Positions 32,985 to 42,280 are shown, numbered from the stretch's first letter. The stretch: DNA of 64,000 nucleotides from Alkalibacillus almallahensis (GCF_011761495.1 NZ_JAASRU010000012.1:22387-86386), one strand, 5' to 3'. The notes: generated by a model not told the origin, from the letters alone. Translations and numbers: made by a program.

Positions 32985-33019
32985 CCCTCTTAATTGTCGA
33001 ATATTGGTAATTAAGAGGG
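32985..33019 (+). promoter_or_regulatory. Hairpin overlapping the next ribosome binding site
   Basis: Perfect 11-pair stem (32985-32995 with 33009-33019), no T-run. The right arm ends in GAGGG, the first part of the GGGAGGTG site for GTG 33030, so the stem could hide it. Confidence 0.5.
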
Positions 33020-33029
33020 AGGTGATAAA

Positions 33030-33344
33030 GTGGACAGTCTAGAAAGAGAAGCGAAGAGAGAATGGTTAGATGAATTGAATTCTCAACTTGATGATGAAAA
33101 GAAAAAGCAAAAAGAAATGGAAAAACAGCGAGAAAAATTAATCGTTAAGCTAGATACGATTTATAGTCTTACTAGTGGAACTAATGATAAAAAAGCAGCA
33201 GAAGAATTTAAAAAGTTCCATAATGTTGAGAAAATCGAATCCGAAAAAGAACGTGCTATTAAAGACGTTGAAGATTCAGAGAGAAAAGAGAGAATTCGTT
33301 TTCTAGAGATTACTATCGAACAGCTAGAAAAGGAATTAAATTAA
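33030..33344 (+). CDS. Coiled-coil phage protein
   Basis: Very charged helical protein of 104 residues with two coiled-coil stretches (about 4-45 and 75-104). GTG start at 33030 with GGGAGG upstream. Its own terminator follows, so it forms a single-gene unit before terS. Function unknown. Confidence 0.65.
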   Translation: MDSLEREAKREWLDELNSQLDDEKKKQKEMEKQREKLIVKLDTIYSLTSGTNDKKAAEEFKKFHNVEKIESEKERAIKDVEDSERKERIRFLEITIEQLEKELN

Positions 33345-33347
33345 GCT

Positions 33348-33371
33348 AAGCACCCACTGCGGTGCTTTTTT
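33348..33371 (+). terminator. Terminator before terS
   Basis: AAGCACC/GGTGCTT stem, six-base loop, run of T. Confidence 0.85.
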
Positions 33372-33405
33372 ATTTGGTTAAAACAGGGAGGTAGGTGCTT
33401 ATGTA

Positions 33406-34059
33406 ATGACGAAACAACCCCATGCAAACTTTTGTGGTTCAAAAACAAGAGGCGGTAATCCTTGCAAAAACAGAGCTATGGCAAATGGTCGTTGTAGAAT
33501 GCATGGCGGTAAATCAACAGGTGCCCCAAAGAAAAACGATAATGCTAAATCACATGGCTTATTTTCGAAATATCTGCCTCAAGAAACCTTAGAAATTGTA
33601 CAGGATATGGATGATATAAAACCGATTGACATACTTTGGATGAATATCAAAATGCAGTTTGCTTCGATTATGCGAGCGCAGCAGATCATGTTTGTTGAAG
33701 ATAAAGACGATATGAGCAAGGAAGTTAAGAAGAAAGAGTCTGTTGCCGGAGAAAGTATGGATGTCGAAAAAGAAGAATATGAAATTCAATTCGCTTGGGA
33801 TAAACAGGCGAATTTTTTAAATTCTCAAAGTCGAGCAATGGGTGAGCTTAGAAGTATGTTAAAACAATTCTATGATTTAGCAGACTATGACGATCAGCGA
33901 CGGTTAGAAGCTGAGAAGATGACCGCTACGATTGAGAAGACGAAGAAGGAAACAGAATTCATTGACGAGCGCAAGAAACTCATCCAGGGCGAGAAGAAAG
34001 ATACAAGCCTATTAAATGAACTGATAAACGTGGTGAAAGACGATGAGCAAGACGATTAA
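33406..34059 (+). CDS. terS: Terminase small subunit
   Basis: DNA-recognition subunit of 217 residues. The N-terminus has CGSKTRGGNPCKNRAMANGR then CRMHGGKSTGA, a zinc-binding cysteine/histidine cluster with the HGGKSTG motif of this TerS group. The rest is helical and acidic at the end. ATG 33406 follows GGGAGG at an unusually long distance (14 bases); a start-stop ATGTAA at 33401 overlaps and may aid reinitiation. Overlaps terL by 17 bases. Confidence 0.85.
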   Translation: MTKQPHANFCGSKTRGGNPCKNRAMANGRCRMHGGKSTGAPKKNDNAKSHGLFSKYLPQETLEIVQDMDDIKPIDILWMNIKMQFASIMRAQQIMFVEDKDDMSKEVKKKESVAGESMDVEKEEYEIQFAWDKQANFLNSQSRAMGELRSMLKQFYDLADYDDQRRLEAEKMTATIEKTKKETEFIDERKKLIQGEKKDTSLLNELINVVKDDEQDD

Positions 34060-35317
34060 GCTGTCACCTAAACAAAAGCAAACGGTTAGATATCCATTTG
34101 ATCATACATTAGAGGTCCATGAGGGAACGCCTAGATCGGGAAAAACGACAGGCGTTCATTTTCGTTTAGGTTACTATTATTCCCTATCACGAGATGAAAA
34201 TCATTTAGTCACAGCTTACAACCAGGAACAAGCATTCCGACTATTTATTGATGGTGATGGAACCGGCTTAATGCACATCTTTGGTCACCTAGCCAAAATC
34301 AAGCATGATGAGCATGGCGATCACTTAGAAGTGCATACACCAAATGGCGTGAAGCGGATTTATTATAAAGGTGGCGCTAAAGCGAATAGCGTTGGCGCAA
34401 TTACAGGTATGTCGCTAGGCTCTGTAGCTTTTGGTGAGATAAATCTCTTAAATATGGGCTTTATTCAAGAATGTTTTCGACGAACTATGGCAGCGCATGA
34501 TCGATTTCATATAGCTGACTTAAACCCGCCGGCTCCACATGACCCTGTTATTGGTGAAGTATTCGAGGTTCAAACAACGCGGTGGAATCATTGGACGATT
34601 CACGATAACCCGATTATAAGCGAAGCTCGTAAAAAAGAGATCTATGAAACGCTCAAAAAGAACCCGTACTTGTTAGATCGTGACTGGTTCGGTAAGCGTG
34701 TGATGCCTCAGGGTGTTATTTATAGCATGTTCAACATGGAAGAGCATACCGAAAATACGCTCTTAGGTAAGCCTTATGAGATGTTTTTCGAAGCTGATGG
34801 TGGGCAGTCAGATGCGACGAGCGTTAGTTGTAATATCGTTACGCGCTACAATGACAAGTTCCGATTAAACCGCGTTGCTCATTATTATCATAGTGGCTCT
34901 GATACAGGACAGACAAAGGCCATGAGCACTTATGCAAAAGAAATTAAGGAGTTTATTAAGTGGTGCACAGATAAGTATCAGATGCGCTTTACAGAGCTAT
35001 TCGTTGACCCTGCTTGTAAGTCGTTAAGAGAAGAACTACATCTTGTAGGCTTAGACACATCACGATCTGATAACAATGCGACAGATGCTAAGAAGCAAGG
35101 CGGTGGCATTGAGGTCGGTATTGAACGCGCGCAAAACGCTATTACAAACGGTCAATTCTGCTTAGTTGAGAATGACGAATACGGCCATTATAACTTTGTG
35201 AAAGAAATCGGCATGTACGTTCGTGATGACAACGGCAATCCCGTCGATGAATATAACCACGCTATGGACGAATTCAGATATAGCATTAACCATTTTTACA
35301 AGGACTACGTGATCTAG
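34043..35317 (+). CDS. terL: Terminase large subunit
   Basis: Packaging motor of 424 residues. ATPase Walker A is GTPRSGKTT near residue 30, followed by SVGAITGMSLGSVAFGEINLL, the Walker B/C-motif area. The C-terminal nuclease domain shows Asp in EADGGQSDATS and FVDPACKSL. Resembles the XtmB/PBSX-type group. ATG 34043 follows GGTGAAAGACG inside terS, so expression is coupled. Confidence 0.93.
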   Translation: MSKTIKLSPKQKQTVRYPFDHTLEVHEGTPRSGKTTGVHFRLGYYYSLSRDENHLVTAYNQEQAFRLFIDGDGTGLMHIFGHLAKIKHDEHGDHLEVHTPNGVKRIYYKGGAKANSVGAITGMSLGSVAFGEINLLNMGFIQECFRRTMAAHDRFHIADLNPPAPHDPVIGEVFEVQTTRWNHWTIHDNPIISEARKKEIYETLKKNPYLLDRDWFGKRVMPQGVIYSMFNMEEHTENTLLGKPYEMFFEADGGQSDATSVSCNIVTRYNDKFRLNRVAHYYHSGSDTGQTKAMSTYAKEIKEFIKWCTDKYQMRFTELFVDPACKSLREELHLVGLDTSRSDNNATDAKKQGGGIEVGIERAQNAITNGQFCLVENDEYGHYNFVKEIGMYVRDDNGNPVDEYNHAMDEFRYSINHFYKDYVI

Positions 35318-35330
35318 GTGGTGACAATAG

Positions 35331-36818
35331 ATGATCAAGAACTTTATCCAGAAGGTGAAAGAGGTGATGTATAAGTTGGGCATTTTAAAAGGTGTTAAAG
35401 AGATAGCGCAGCATAAACAAATAGACATAGATGAGCAGTTCTATAATCAAATTGATTTTTGGGACGCGCTTTATAAAGGCTATCATGCTGACGATTTTCA
35501 TAATTTGAAATATCATACAATCGAAAAAGGCGAGCAAACAAGGCGCATGTTGACACTAAACATTCCGAAAACCGTTTCTCAAGAAATGGCTTCGCTCGTG
35601 TTTAATGAGAAAGTCGATATCAATATCAGTGATAACGAGTTTTCTAAAGTCATTGAAGACATCAAAAAGAACAACAAATTCAACAAGAACTTTCAAGACT
35701 ATTTAGAGTACAGCTTTGCTTTGGGTGGCGTAGTCATCAAGCCTTATGTTGCCAACGATCAGATTAAGCTTACCTTTGTTGATGCTAAATCATTCATCCC
35801 TCTTTCCTGGAATAATCGCGGGGTCTTTGAAGCGGTATTTCCAAATCAATTTAAGAAGGGTAAGTATTGGTACACACACTTAGAATGGCATACATGGGAA
35901 GGCAATTTATATGTGATACAAAACACGCTACATCGTTCAGATAATCGAGCTGAATTAGGTATTACAGTTAATCTTGATGAAGTGTTTGAAGGATTAGAGC
36001 CTGAGATACGCTTCAGTCGCTTTGACCATCAAGCCATGTTTGTTCACATTAAGCCGAATGTGGCGAATAACTTTGATATGCACAGTCCATTAGGGATTAG
36101 CTTATATGCCAATGCCCTCGATACGATCAATCAAATTGATACGATGTTCGATAGTTTCAATCGTGAATTTAGGCTCGGTAAAAAGCGTATTGCTGTGCCG
36201 TCTGAAATGATTAAGTCTGTCATTGATCCAAACACGGGTGAGATGCATCGATATTTTGATGCGAACGACGAGTCTTATGAAGCCTTTAAATTTGGTGACA
36301 ATAGCGATAGTAAGATTGAAGATTTAACGGTTGAATTAAGAGTTGAAGAACATATCAGCGCGATCAACAGCATGCTTAATCTATTAGCTATGCAAACAGG
36401 CTTTAGTTCAGGCACATTTAGCTTTGATGGCGAGAGCATGAAAACAGCGACAGAGGTTGTCAGCGAGCAATCTAAGACATTCAAGTCTAAGAAGTCACAT
36501 GAGACGGTAATTGAATCAGCATTACAAGAGCTTATTGATATCATTGCTTACTTAGGTCGAACGTTTCGCTTGTTTACAGTGCCTAATCAATTTGAGACGA
36601 GCGTCGCGTTTGATGATTCAGTCGCTGAAGATAAGACAGCTGAAATTACAAGGTTATCGCAAGAGCTACAAAACAAGTTGATTCCTAAAAAGCGTGCGAT
36701 TATGCGTTATTATGGATTAACTGAAGAGGAAGCGCAGGAATGGTTAAATGAGATTAACCAGGAAAACGCAACGGCAACCAATGAAAGCTTAGATTTCTTT
36801 GGCGGAAGTGGTGAATAG
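35331..36818 (+). CDS. Portal protein
   Basis: Protein of 495 residues matching SPP1/A118-type portals: helical N-terminus, LNIPKTVSQEMASLVFNEKV near residue 75, LGKKRIAVPSEMIK in the stem region and SFDGESMKTATEVVSEQSKTF near 370. Twelve copies should form the DNA channel and tail docking ring. Follows terL after 13 bases with GGTGG upstream of ATG 35331. Confidence 0.92.
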   Translation: MIKNFIQKVKEVMYKLGILKGVKEIAQHKQIDIDEQFYNQIDFWDALYKGYHADDFHNLKYHTIEKGEQTRRMLTLNIPKTVSQEMASLVFNEKVDINISDNEFSKVIEDIKKNNKFNKNFQDYLEYSFALGGVVIKPYVANDQIKLTFVDAKSFIPLSWNNRGVFEAVFPNQFKKGKYWYTHLEWHTWEGNLYVIQNTLHRSDNRAELGITVNLDEVFEGLEPEIRFSRFDHQAMFVHIKPNVANNFDMHSPLGISLYANALDTINQIDTMFDSFNREFRLGKKRIAVPSEMIKSVIDPNTGEMHRYFDANDESYEAFKFGDNSDSKIEDLTVELRVEEHISAINSMLNLLAMQTGFSSGTFSFDGESMKTATEVVSEQSKTFKSKKSHETVIESALQELIDIIAYLGRTFRLFTVPNQFETSVAFDDSVAEDKTAEITRLSQELQNKLIPKKRAIMRYYGLTEEEAQEWLNEINQENATATNESLDFFGGSGE

Positions 36819-36820
36819 CC

Positions 36821-37948
36821 ATGGATCGTGAAGAGCTCGAACAATTTGCGAGAAGAGTCGTTGAAGTTTACTTAGATATGGAAGACGATATGCTCAAAAA
36901 CATTGGCAAGCGCTTAGCTAAAGGTCAAGACACGATAGAGGACATTGAAAAAAGCGGAGACTTAGAACGTATACGAGCTTGGCAGAGGCAACAGGAAGAA
37001 GAAGCGCAAGGGTTAAGTGACGTTAACATTCGCACAATCTCTCAATACTCTGAGAAGGCAGCTAAAAGAGTTCAAGAAATCATTCGAGAAGCGGGTTTTA
37101 AAGGTGTTGATGAAATAGAAAATGACTTGATTGACGCTTATGAACGAGGTGCTCTTGATAATAAACCAGGTTCACCAAAAGAAAGCTCAACACTTTTGCA
37201 AATTGCTGAAAACATCGTTGGAAACGCTAAAGATAAATTAAATTTAGTTAATACAACCATGTTAAATCAAGCTGATCAAGCTTATTTAGATATAATTAAT
37301 CGAACAACATCCAATGTACTAGCCGGAACACAGACACCAAAGACGGCTTTAAGGCAAGTGGTTTCGGACTGGTCGAGTCGAGGTGTTCCTGCACTTGTCG
37401 ATAAAGCCGGAAAGCACTGGAGCACAGAAGCTTATGTCGGCATGATTAATCGAACGATGAGCAATGATGTGGCTAACAATATGCAAGACGCTCGAATGGA
37501 TGAATACGGAGTAGATTTAATTGAAATATCCCAACACATGGGAGCAAGACCGCTTTGTGCGGATTATCAAGGGCGCATATTTAGTCGAAGCGGTAATCAT
37601 GATCAGTATCCTGCCCTATCAAGTACAAGTTACGGTAAAGCGGCGGGTTTGTTTGGCGTTAATTGTGGCCATGTCAAATACCCTTACTTTGAAGGCATGA
37701 GCAAACGAAGTCAGAACACAATTGATAAAGATAAGAACAAAGAAGCTTATGAGAATCGACAAAAGCAACGCTATTTAGAGCGTCAGATCCGTCATGCTAA
37801 ACGAGAACAGTCGATGTTAATGGAGATTGGTGATGGTCAAGGCGTTCACTTTGCAGAGGAAAAAGTAAGAGAACGTCAGAAAGCAATGCGAGACTTCATG
37901 GATAAAACAGGTCGAACACGTCGTTATGGTCGTGAACAGCTAACTTAA
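36821..37948 (+). CDS. Minor head protein (Phage_min_cap2 type)
   Basis: Protein of 375 residues. The conserved block EISQHMGARPLCADYQGRIF and the downstream LFGVNCGHVKYPYF are typical of Phage_min_cap2. It attaches near the portal and may guide DNA ejection. It begins two bases after the portal stop. Confidence 0.88.
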   Translation: MDREELEQFARRVVEVYLDMEDDMLKNIGKRLAKGQDTIEDIEKSGDLERIRAWQRQQEEEAQGLSDVNIRTISQYSEKAAKRVQEIIREAGFKGVDEIENDLIDAYERGALDNKPGSPKESSTLLQIAENIVGNAKDKLNLVNTTMLNQADQAYLDIINRTTSNVLAGTQTPKTALRQVVSDWSSRGVPALVDKAGKHWSTEAYVGMINRTMSNDVANNMQDARMDEYGVDLIEISQHMGARPLCADYQGRIFSRSGNHDQYPALSSTSYGKAAGLFGVNCGHVKYPYFEGMSKRSQNTIDKDKNKEAYENRQKQRYLERQIRHAKREQSMLMEIGDGQGVHFAEEKVRERQKAMRDFMDKTGRTRRYGREQLT

Positions 37949-37961
37949 GGGGGGTGATGCT

Positions 37962-38084
37962 TTGTCTAAAAGCAAGAAAATCGAAGAACTAGAAAAGCGT
38001 GTGAGTGATTTAGAGCATGCTATGCATCAAATCATGATGGACAAGCAGAAAGAAAAGCAAGACAAACCACAATATTTTGGTTAG
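37962..38084 (+). CDS. Small coiled-coil protein of 40 residues
   Basis: TTG start after AAGGGGGGTGATGC. Sequence opens MSKSKKIEELEKRVSDLEHA, a short leucine-heptad helix. Found next to minor head genes in related phages as far as I recall. The next 173 bases up to the scaffold gene hold no convincing gene. Confidence 0.55.
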   Translation: MSKSKKIEELEKRVSDLEHAMHQIMMDKQKEKQDKPQYFG

Positions 38085-38257
38085 TTAGGAGGTGATCTGC
38101 TATCTACGTTGGTCCCGGTTATTGGACTGGTCTTTAAGCATAGACGGTAAACAAGCTTATTTTTTATGCCCTTTTTAAAGGCTTGGGGTCAAACTAAGCG
38201 GAACCTTCAGCGTGAGGTGTGACACGCTAAAAAACATAAACAAGGAGTCGATTATAA

Positions 38258-38830
38258 ATGCCAGATTTAAAAGAGTTACTAGGTGAAGAGCTTTACAATC
38301 AAGTCGTTGAAAAGGCTGGAGACGAGAAAGTCGCTGTTGTTAGTGATGGTTCTTATATCCCGAAAGAGAAGTTTAATGAGAAATTACAGGAAGCTAAGGA
38401 CTACAAACAACAGATTGAAGAACGTGACAATCAACTTGAAGAATTGAGCAAAAAAGCTCAAGGCAATGAAGAGTTAACAAAGCAACTGGAAGATTTAAAA
38501 CAACAGAATCAACAAACGAAAGATGAGTACGAGCAACAATTGCAACAACAAGCGTTTGATCACGCGCTTGATAAGACATTAACGTCTGAAAATGTTCGTA
38601 ATCCGAAAGCTGTTAAAGCCTTATTGGATATGGACACGATCAAGTTAGAAGAGGACAACTTGAAAGGTTTAGATGAGCAGCTTAATTCGTTGAAAGAGAA
38701 TGAGCCTTATCTATTTGAAAGTGACGATGGTGGGGATGGTAATCCGAACTATTCAACAGGTGATCACCAAAACCCACAAGGAGGCTCAGATAGCTTCTTG
38801 AGTGCTCTGCAAGGTGGAGCGCAGGAATAA
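38258..38830 (+). CDS. GP20-type scaffold protein
   Basis: Capsid scaffold of 190 residues: N-terminal LKELLGEELYNQVVEKAGDE, YIPKEKFNEKLQEAKDYKQQ, a long coiled coil (about 45-100) and a C-terminal VRNPKAVKALLDMDTIKLE block, all typical of phage minor structural protein GP20. Ahead of the major capsid gene. AAGGAG precedes ATG 38258. Confidence 0.9.
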   Translation: MPDLKELLGEELYNQVVEKAGDEKVAVVSDGSYIPKEKFNEKLQEAKDYKQQIEERDNQLEELSKKAQGNEELTKQLEDLKQQNQQTKDEYEQQLQQQAFDHALDKTLTSENVRNPKAVKALLDMDTIKLEEDNLKGLDEQLNSLKENEPYLFESDDGGDGNPNYSTGDHQNPQGGSDSFLSALQGGAQE

Positions 38831-38854
38831 CAAAATTTAAGGAGATGATTCGCA

Positions 38855-39730
38855 ATGCCAAACGCAATTAATTTAGTAGAAAAGTACGGTCAAGAACTAG
38901 ACCAAGTCGTTAAGCAAGCAACATTAACAAACGTTTTAGAAACACCTAATGTTAACTGGATGGGAGCTCAAACGTTTCATGTGCCAACTGTAGGCGTTAC
39001 AGGTTATCAAGACCATAGTCGTAACGGTGGATGGAACCGTGGTGAAGTTGAAACAACTAACGAACCATACACACTTTCATTCGATCGTGATGTTGAGTTC
39101 TTCGTAGATCGCATGGATGTAGACGAGTCTAATCAAAATGCAAGCGCAGGTAATATCACGCGCACATTCTTAAATGAGAAAGCAGGTCCTGAAGTTGACG
39201 CTTACCGTTTCTCTAAGATGGCAACAAGAGCACTTTCTGACGGTAATAATACAGTGGAATCAGTGAGCGGTGTTGACGTTTACGATCGTTTGAAGTCAGA
39301 CATCCTTAAAGTTCGCAAATATGGACCTAGCAATTTAGTGGCCTATCTATCAAGTTCAGCAATGGATCAATTAGAGCGCTCTGATAAGTTCACTCGTAAT
39401 ATCCAAGTGCAAAATGGTGGCACGGCTATCGAAACACGTATTACTTCTTTAGATGGTGTTCAACTAGTGGAAGTTTGGGACGCAGAACGTTTCAATACTC
39501 AGCACGATTTCACAACAGGCTTTGCAGCTACTGGTCAAAACATTAACTGGATTATTGTTAACCGTGGCTCTATTGTGGCTAAAACGAAGATTAATTCTAT
39601 CTATCTATTTGAGCCAGGCGCGCACACGCAAGGTGACGGTTACTTATACCAAAACCGCATGTACCATGATCTATTTGTCATGAAAAACAAAGCGGACGGT
39701 ATTGTATTATCTGCAGAATCGGCAGCCTAA
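38855..39730 (+). CDS. Major capsid protein
   Basis: Protein of 291 residues, HK97-like by context and by the pattern FHVPTVGVTGYQDHSRNGGW near 42, NEKAGPEVDAYRFSKMA near 110 and LFEPGAHTQGDGYLYQNRMYHD near 255. AAGGAGATG precedes ATG 38855. Follows the scaffold gene by 24 bases, as in A118-like phages. Confidence 0.9.
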   Translation: MPNAINLVEKYGQELDQVVKQATLTNVLETPNVNWMGAQTFHVPTVGVTGYQDHSRNGGWNRGEVETTNEPYTLSFDRDVEFFVDRMDVDESNQNASAGNITRTFLNEKAGPEVDAYRFSKMATRALSDGNNTVESVSGVDVYDRLKSDILKVRKYGPSNLVAYLSSSAMDQLERSDKFTRNIQVQNGGTAIETRITSLDGVQLVEVWDAERFNTQHDFTTGFAATGQNINWIIVNRGSIVAKTKINSIYLFEPGAHTQGDGYLYQNRMYHDLFVMKNKADGIVLSAESAA

Positions 39731-39752
39731 ATTGATTAAGGAGTGATAGACG

Positions 39753-40085
39753 ATGAAAAAACTTATAAAAGAAAACGCGGTCATTCAAACGAATGACCCG
39801 TTAAAAGAAAAAGAACTAAAATTACGTGGCTTTAATGAAGTTGATGAAAACGGAGAAGTCATTCAAGAAGAGCCTGAGGAAGTTTCTCAGGCAGAATTTG
39901 ATAAATTGCAGGATGCTTATCAAAAACTTAGTGAGGAAAAAGACGATGCTGCTCAGAAAGCTCAAGATCTGAATGAAGAGCTTGGCGAAGTAAAAGAAGA
40001 GAACGAGCAACTTAAGCAAGACTTAGAAAAAGCACAAAAAGACCTCGACAAAGCTAAAAAGGAAAGTAAGAAAGAGGGCAAATAA
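39753..40085 (+). CDS. Coiled-coil head-region protein
   Basis: Protein of 110 residues. N-terminus IKENAVIQTNDPLKEKELKLRGF is a short beta segment; residues 48-108 form one long coiled coil. It may be a capsid decoration or head fibre base. A terminator stem overlaps its last codons. AAGGAG precedes ATG 39753. Confidence 0.7.
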   Translation: MKKLIKENAVIQTNDPLKEKELKLRGFNEVDENGEVIQEEPEEVSQAEFDKLQDAYQKLSEEKDDAAQKAQDLNEELGEVKEENEQLKQDLEKAQKDLDKAKKESKKEGK

Positions 40086-40101
40086 GCCTTCTTTCTTTTT
40101 T
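40068..40101 (+). terminator. Terminator overlapping the 3' end of the coiled-coil gene
   Basis: Twelve-base arms 40068-40079 and 40086-40097 with one G-U pair and a run of T. Confidence 0.7.
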
Positions 40102-40122
40102 ATTATGAAAGGGGTGTAAGGC

Positions 40123-40530
40123 ATGCCCTATATTGATAAGCCTTATTATGATGAGGATTATCTAGGTTTAGAGATAGACGACGAACAAACATTCAACCGT
40201 TATGTGAAGCGGGCTAGTGACATGATTGATCAAGTGACAAACTTCAAGATTAATAGAGCGGGTTTTGATAAATTACCTGATTTTATTCAAGGACAAGTGA
40301 AAAAGGCAATCGCTGCTCAAGTAGAATTCTATCAAATCAATGATGGTCCGGAATCTTTAGATGCAGGAGAGGACTTTTCTAACTATCAGATTGGTAATTT
40401 CAGTTTCAGTAAGGGTGGAAGATCTGAAAGCAAACAAGCTGAACGTGTAAGTCCAGCTGCGATTGATTATTTAAGAACTACAGGGCTTTTGCATAGTGGG
40501 TTAGGTGTGGTTGAACATGTCTATTATTAA
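40123..40530 (+). CDS. Head-tail connector protein
   Basis: Helical protein of 135 residues with YVKRASDMIDQVTNFKINRAGFD and VKKAIAAQVEFYQ, the layout of gp15/gp6-like adaptor proteins that sit under the portal. First of four connector genes in usual order. AAAGGGGTG precedes ATG 40123. Confidence 0.8.
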   Translation: MPYIDKPYYDEDYLGLEIDDEQTFNRYVKRASDMIDQVTNFKINRAGFDKLPDFIQGQVKKAIAAQVEFYQINDGPESLDAGEDFSNYQIGNFSFSKGGRSESKQAERVSPAAIDYLRTTGLLHSGLGVVEHVYY

Positions 40531-40846
40531 GCCGATTCCGAAAAGGTTGTTAATGGATTCAATTCAGTATCAATCTAAAAACAGTAATGATGGCTGGGAC
40601 GATTCTTATAGTGATAAACAAACAATCAACAACGTTCGAATTGAACCCGTTAGCTCCATGAAGAGAAGCGGAGACAGTGAAGGACGACAAGCGAATGATG
40701 TTGTTTATATTGATTATAAGAACTCATCTTATTTCCCAATCGATGCTAAACCAGGCGACTTAGTAAACGAGCGAGAAGTGACTAAAGTGAATGTATTAAA
40801 AGCATTCAAAGAGACACCCCATCACCTGGAACTGGAAGTGATTTAG
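40517..40846 (+). CDS. Minor capsid / head closure protein
   Basis: About 109 residues, beta-rich, with DVVYIDYKNSSYFPIDAKPGDLV, resembling the Minor_capsid_1 group, which closes the head. Start 40517 is preferred; GTG 40505 is in frame. Overlaps the upstream connector gene. Confidence 0.75.
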   Translation: MSIIKPIPKRLLMDSIQYQSKNSNDGWDDSYSDKQTINNVRIEPVSSMKRSGDSEGRQANDVVYIDYKNSSYFPIDAKPGDLVNEREVTKVNVLKAFKETPHHLELEVI

Positions 40847-41191
40847 ATGTTTAAGGTTAGTATTGATCTTAAAAATACAAAAGAAAAGCTACCTAAATCG
40901 CTAGGAAAAGCTCAAGTCGTGCTAGATAATCAAGTTTTAAAGGATAGTAATAACTATGTGCCAATGGATACAAAAAACTTAAGGGACAGTGGCATTAGAG
41001 AAACTGATCTAGGGACCGGTCAAGTCAACTGGGAAACGCCTTATGCCAAAAAATTGTATTACAACCCACAATATGATTTTAGCAAGGATGACAATCCCAA
41101 TGCGCAAGGCTTATGGTATGAAGCGGCTAAAGCCAACCATAAAAAAGATTGGATAGACGTAGCACAAAAAGCATTCAGAAGTTTATTTTAG
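40847..41191 (+). CDS. Minor capsid / tail completion protein
   Basis: Protein of 114 residues of the Minor_capsid_2 or gp10-like type: VLKDSNNYVPMDTKNLRDSG and ETPYAKKLYYNP are recognisable. Starts on the base after the previous stop. Confidence 0.78.
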   Translation: MFKVSIDLKNTKEKLPKSLGKAQVVLDNQVLKDSNNYVPMDTKNLRDSGIRETDLGTGQVNWETPYAKKLYYNPQYDFSKDDNPNAQGLWYEAAKANHKKDWIDVAQKAFRSLF

Positions 41192-41202
41192 GAGGTGTGA
41201 TA

Positions 41203-41601
41203 TTGGATTTTTTAAATCAAGTTAAAGCGCATATGGAATCGTTATCGTTCACACCTTCTATTATTCAGATAGGGCTATATATAGAAGATGGTGACAGCGT
41301 AGCCATCAGGCCTAGCCCTAATACAATTGATGATCGCTATATGGATGAAGGTAAAATCTATCCATTTAGCTTTCAAGTATTAGTTCATCATCAAAGAAAT
41401 GCTGAAGCATACAGCATGATTGAGAAGTTATTAAGTGAATACGATAATCTATCAAACGGAGCGGTTACGTCTAGTGATGGCTCTTTTAATTTGGTCTCAA
41501 TTCAGTGCACTAACACACCGAACTTTGTTCAAAAGACGAGTTTTGGCGTTTTGTGGACGTGCCAATTTGAGGCTGAATTGCACATTAAAGGAGGGAATTA
41601 A
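41203..41601 (+). CDS. Tail terminator-like minor capsid protein
   Basis: Protein of 132 residues, resembling Minor_capsid_3/tail terminators: VAIRPSPNTIDDRYMDEGKIYPFSFQVLVHH. TTG start at 41203 with GGAGG seven bases upstream. It should cap the tail tube at the head side. Confidence 0.75.
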   Translation: MDFLNQVKAHMESLSFTPSIIQIGLYIEDGDSVAIRPSPNTIDDRYMDEGKIYPFSFQVLVHHQRNAEAYSMIEKLLSEYDNLSNGAVTSSDGSFNLVSIQCTNTPNFVQKTSFGVLWTCQFEAELHIKGGN

Positions 41602-42033
41602 ATGAGTTTTCTACTGCAGTATGAAAATAAATTAGAGATCGATACGTCGCCAGATAGCACAGAGAGCTTTAAAACCCTTGCAAAAGGGATCAATACAATG
41701 GAAGCGGATCCGAACGAAGAACAATCACAGGATCGTTATTTTGACGGTGACGGTTTTGCTGAAACGGATGTTATCGGAGCTCAATTAATACTAAGTGTAG
41801 AAGGGCATCGTTATTATGGTGACCCTGCCCAAGATTTTATCTTCGCAAAGCAAGTTGAAGTTGGTCCTGCACGTCGAACGAATTTCCGATTAACGTTACC
41901 TGATGGGGCAACGTTCGAAGGACCTTGTACAATCGCTAATATTGTTGGACCGGGTGGCGCAGCAGGTGAAAAAGGCGCTATTTCATTTGAAATTCACTTC
42001 AACAAAAAACCTGAATACACACCTGGACCCTAA
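41602..42033 (+). CDS. Major tail tube protein, short form
   Basis: Tube subunit of 143 residues: MSFLLQYENKLEIDTSP, LAKGINTMEADPNEEQSQDR, GPARRTNFRLTLPDGATFEG and GEKGAISFEIHFNKKP are typical of SPP1 gp17.1/A118-like tail proteins. It ends in CCC-TAA, after which the +1 frame is open for an FN3 domain with no start site of its own. So a longer form is expected by frameshift, as described for SPP1. Confidence 0.88.
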   Translation: MSFLLQYENKLEIDTSPDSTESFKTLAKGINTMEADPNEEQSQDRYFDGDGFAETDVIGAQLILSVEGHRYYGDPAQDFIFAKQVEVGPARRTNFRLTLPDGATFEGPCTIANIVGPGGAAGEKGAISFEIHFNKKPEYTPGP

Positions 42034-42280
42034 GGCGCCCGTCAACCTAACTTCTAGCAATGTCATGTCAACGTCTGTTGATTTAAGCTGGGACGAAGTT
42101 AGCCAAGCTGACGGATATTACGTGTATCAAGATGGTGTTCAAATTGATGATGTTTCAACTGAAACCTTAACGGTTGAAAATCTTGACCCAGAAACAGAAT
42201 ACGAGTTTTATGTGACGTCTTATCGTGACACTTATGAATCTAAGAAGAGCGACTTGATTACAGTTACAACGACTGCATAG
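42032..42280 (+). CDS. FN3 domain extension of the tail tube protein, reached by +1 frameshift
   Basis: After slippage at CCC-T the ribosome would read AAG at 42032 and add 82 residues (KAPVNLTSSNVMSTSVDLSW...) that form a fibronectin type III domain: DLSWDEVSQADGYYVY, LTVENLDPETEYEFYVTSYR. Together with the short form it gives about 225 residues. There is no ribosome binding site or start near 42034, so independent translation is unlikely. FN3 domains decorate the outside of tail tubes. Confidence 0.75.
   Translation, partial: KAPVNLTSSNVMSTSVDLSWDEVSQADGYYVYQDGVQIDDVSTETLTVENLDPETEYEFYVTSYRDTYESKKSDLITVTTTA

Noticed and set aside
38085..38257. Short frames between the minor head and scaffold genes
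   Set aside because: The best has 28 codons with an odd composition and no support; the segment is probably untranslated.
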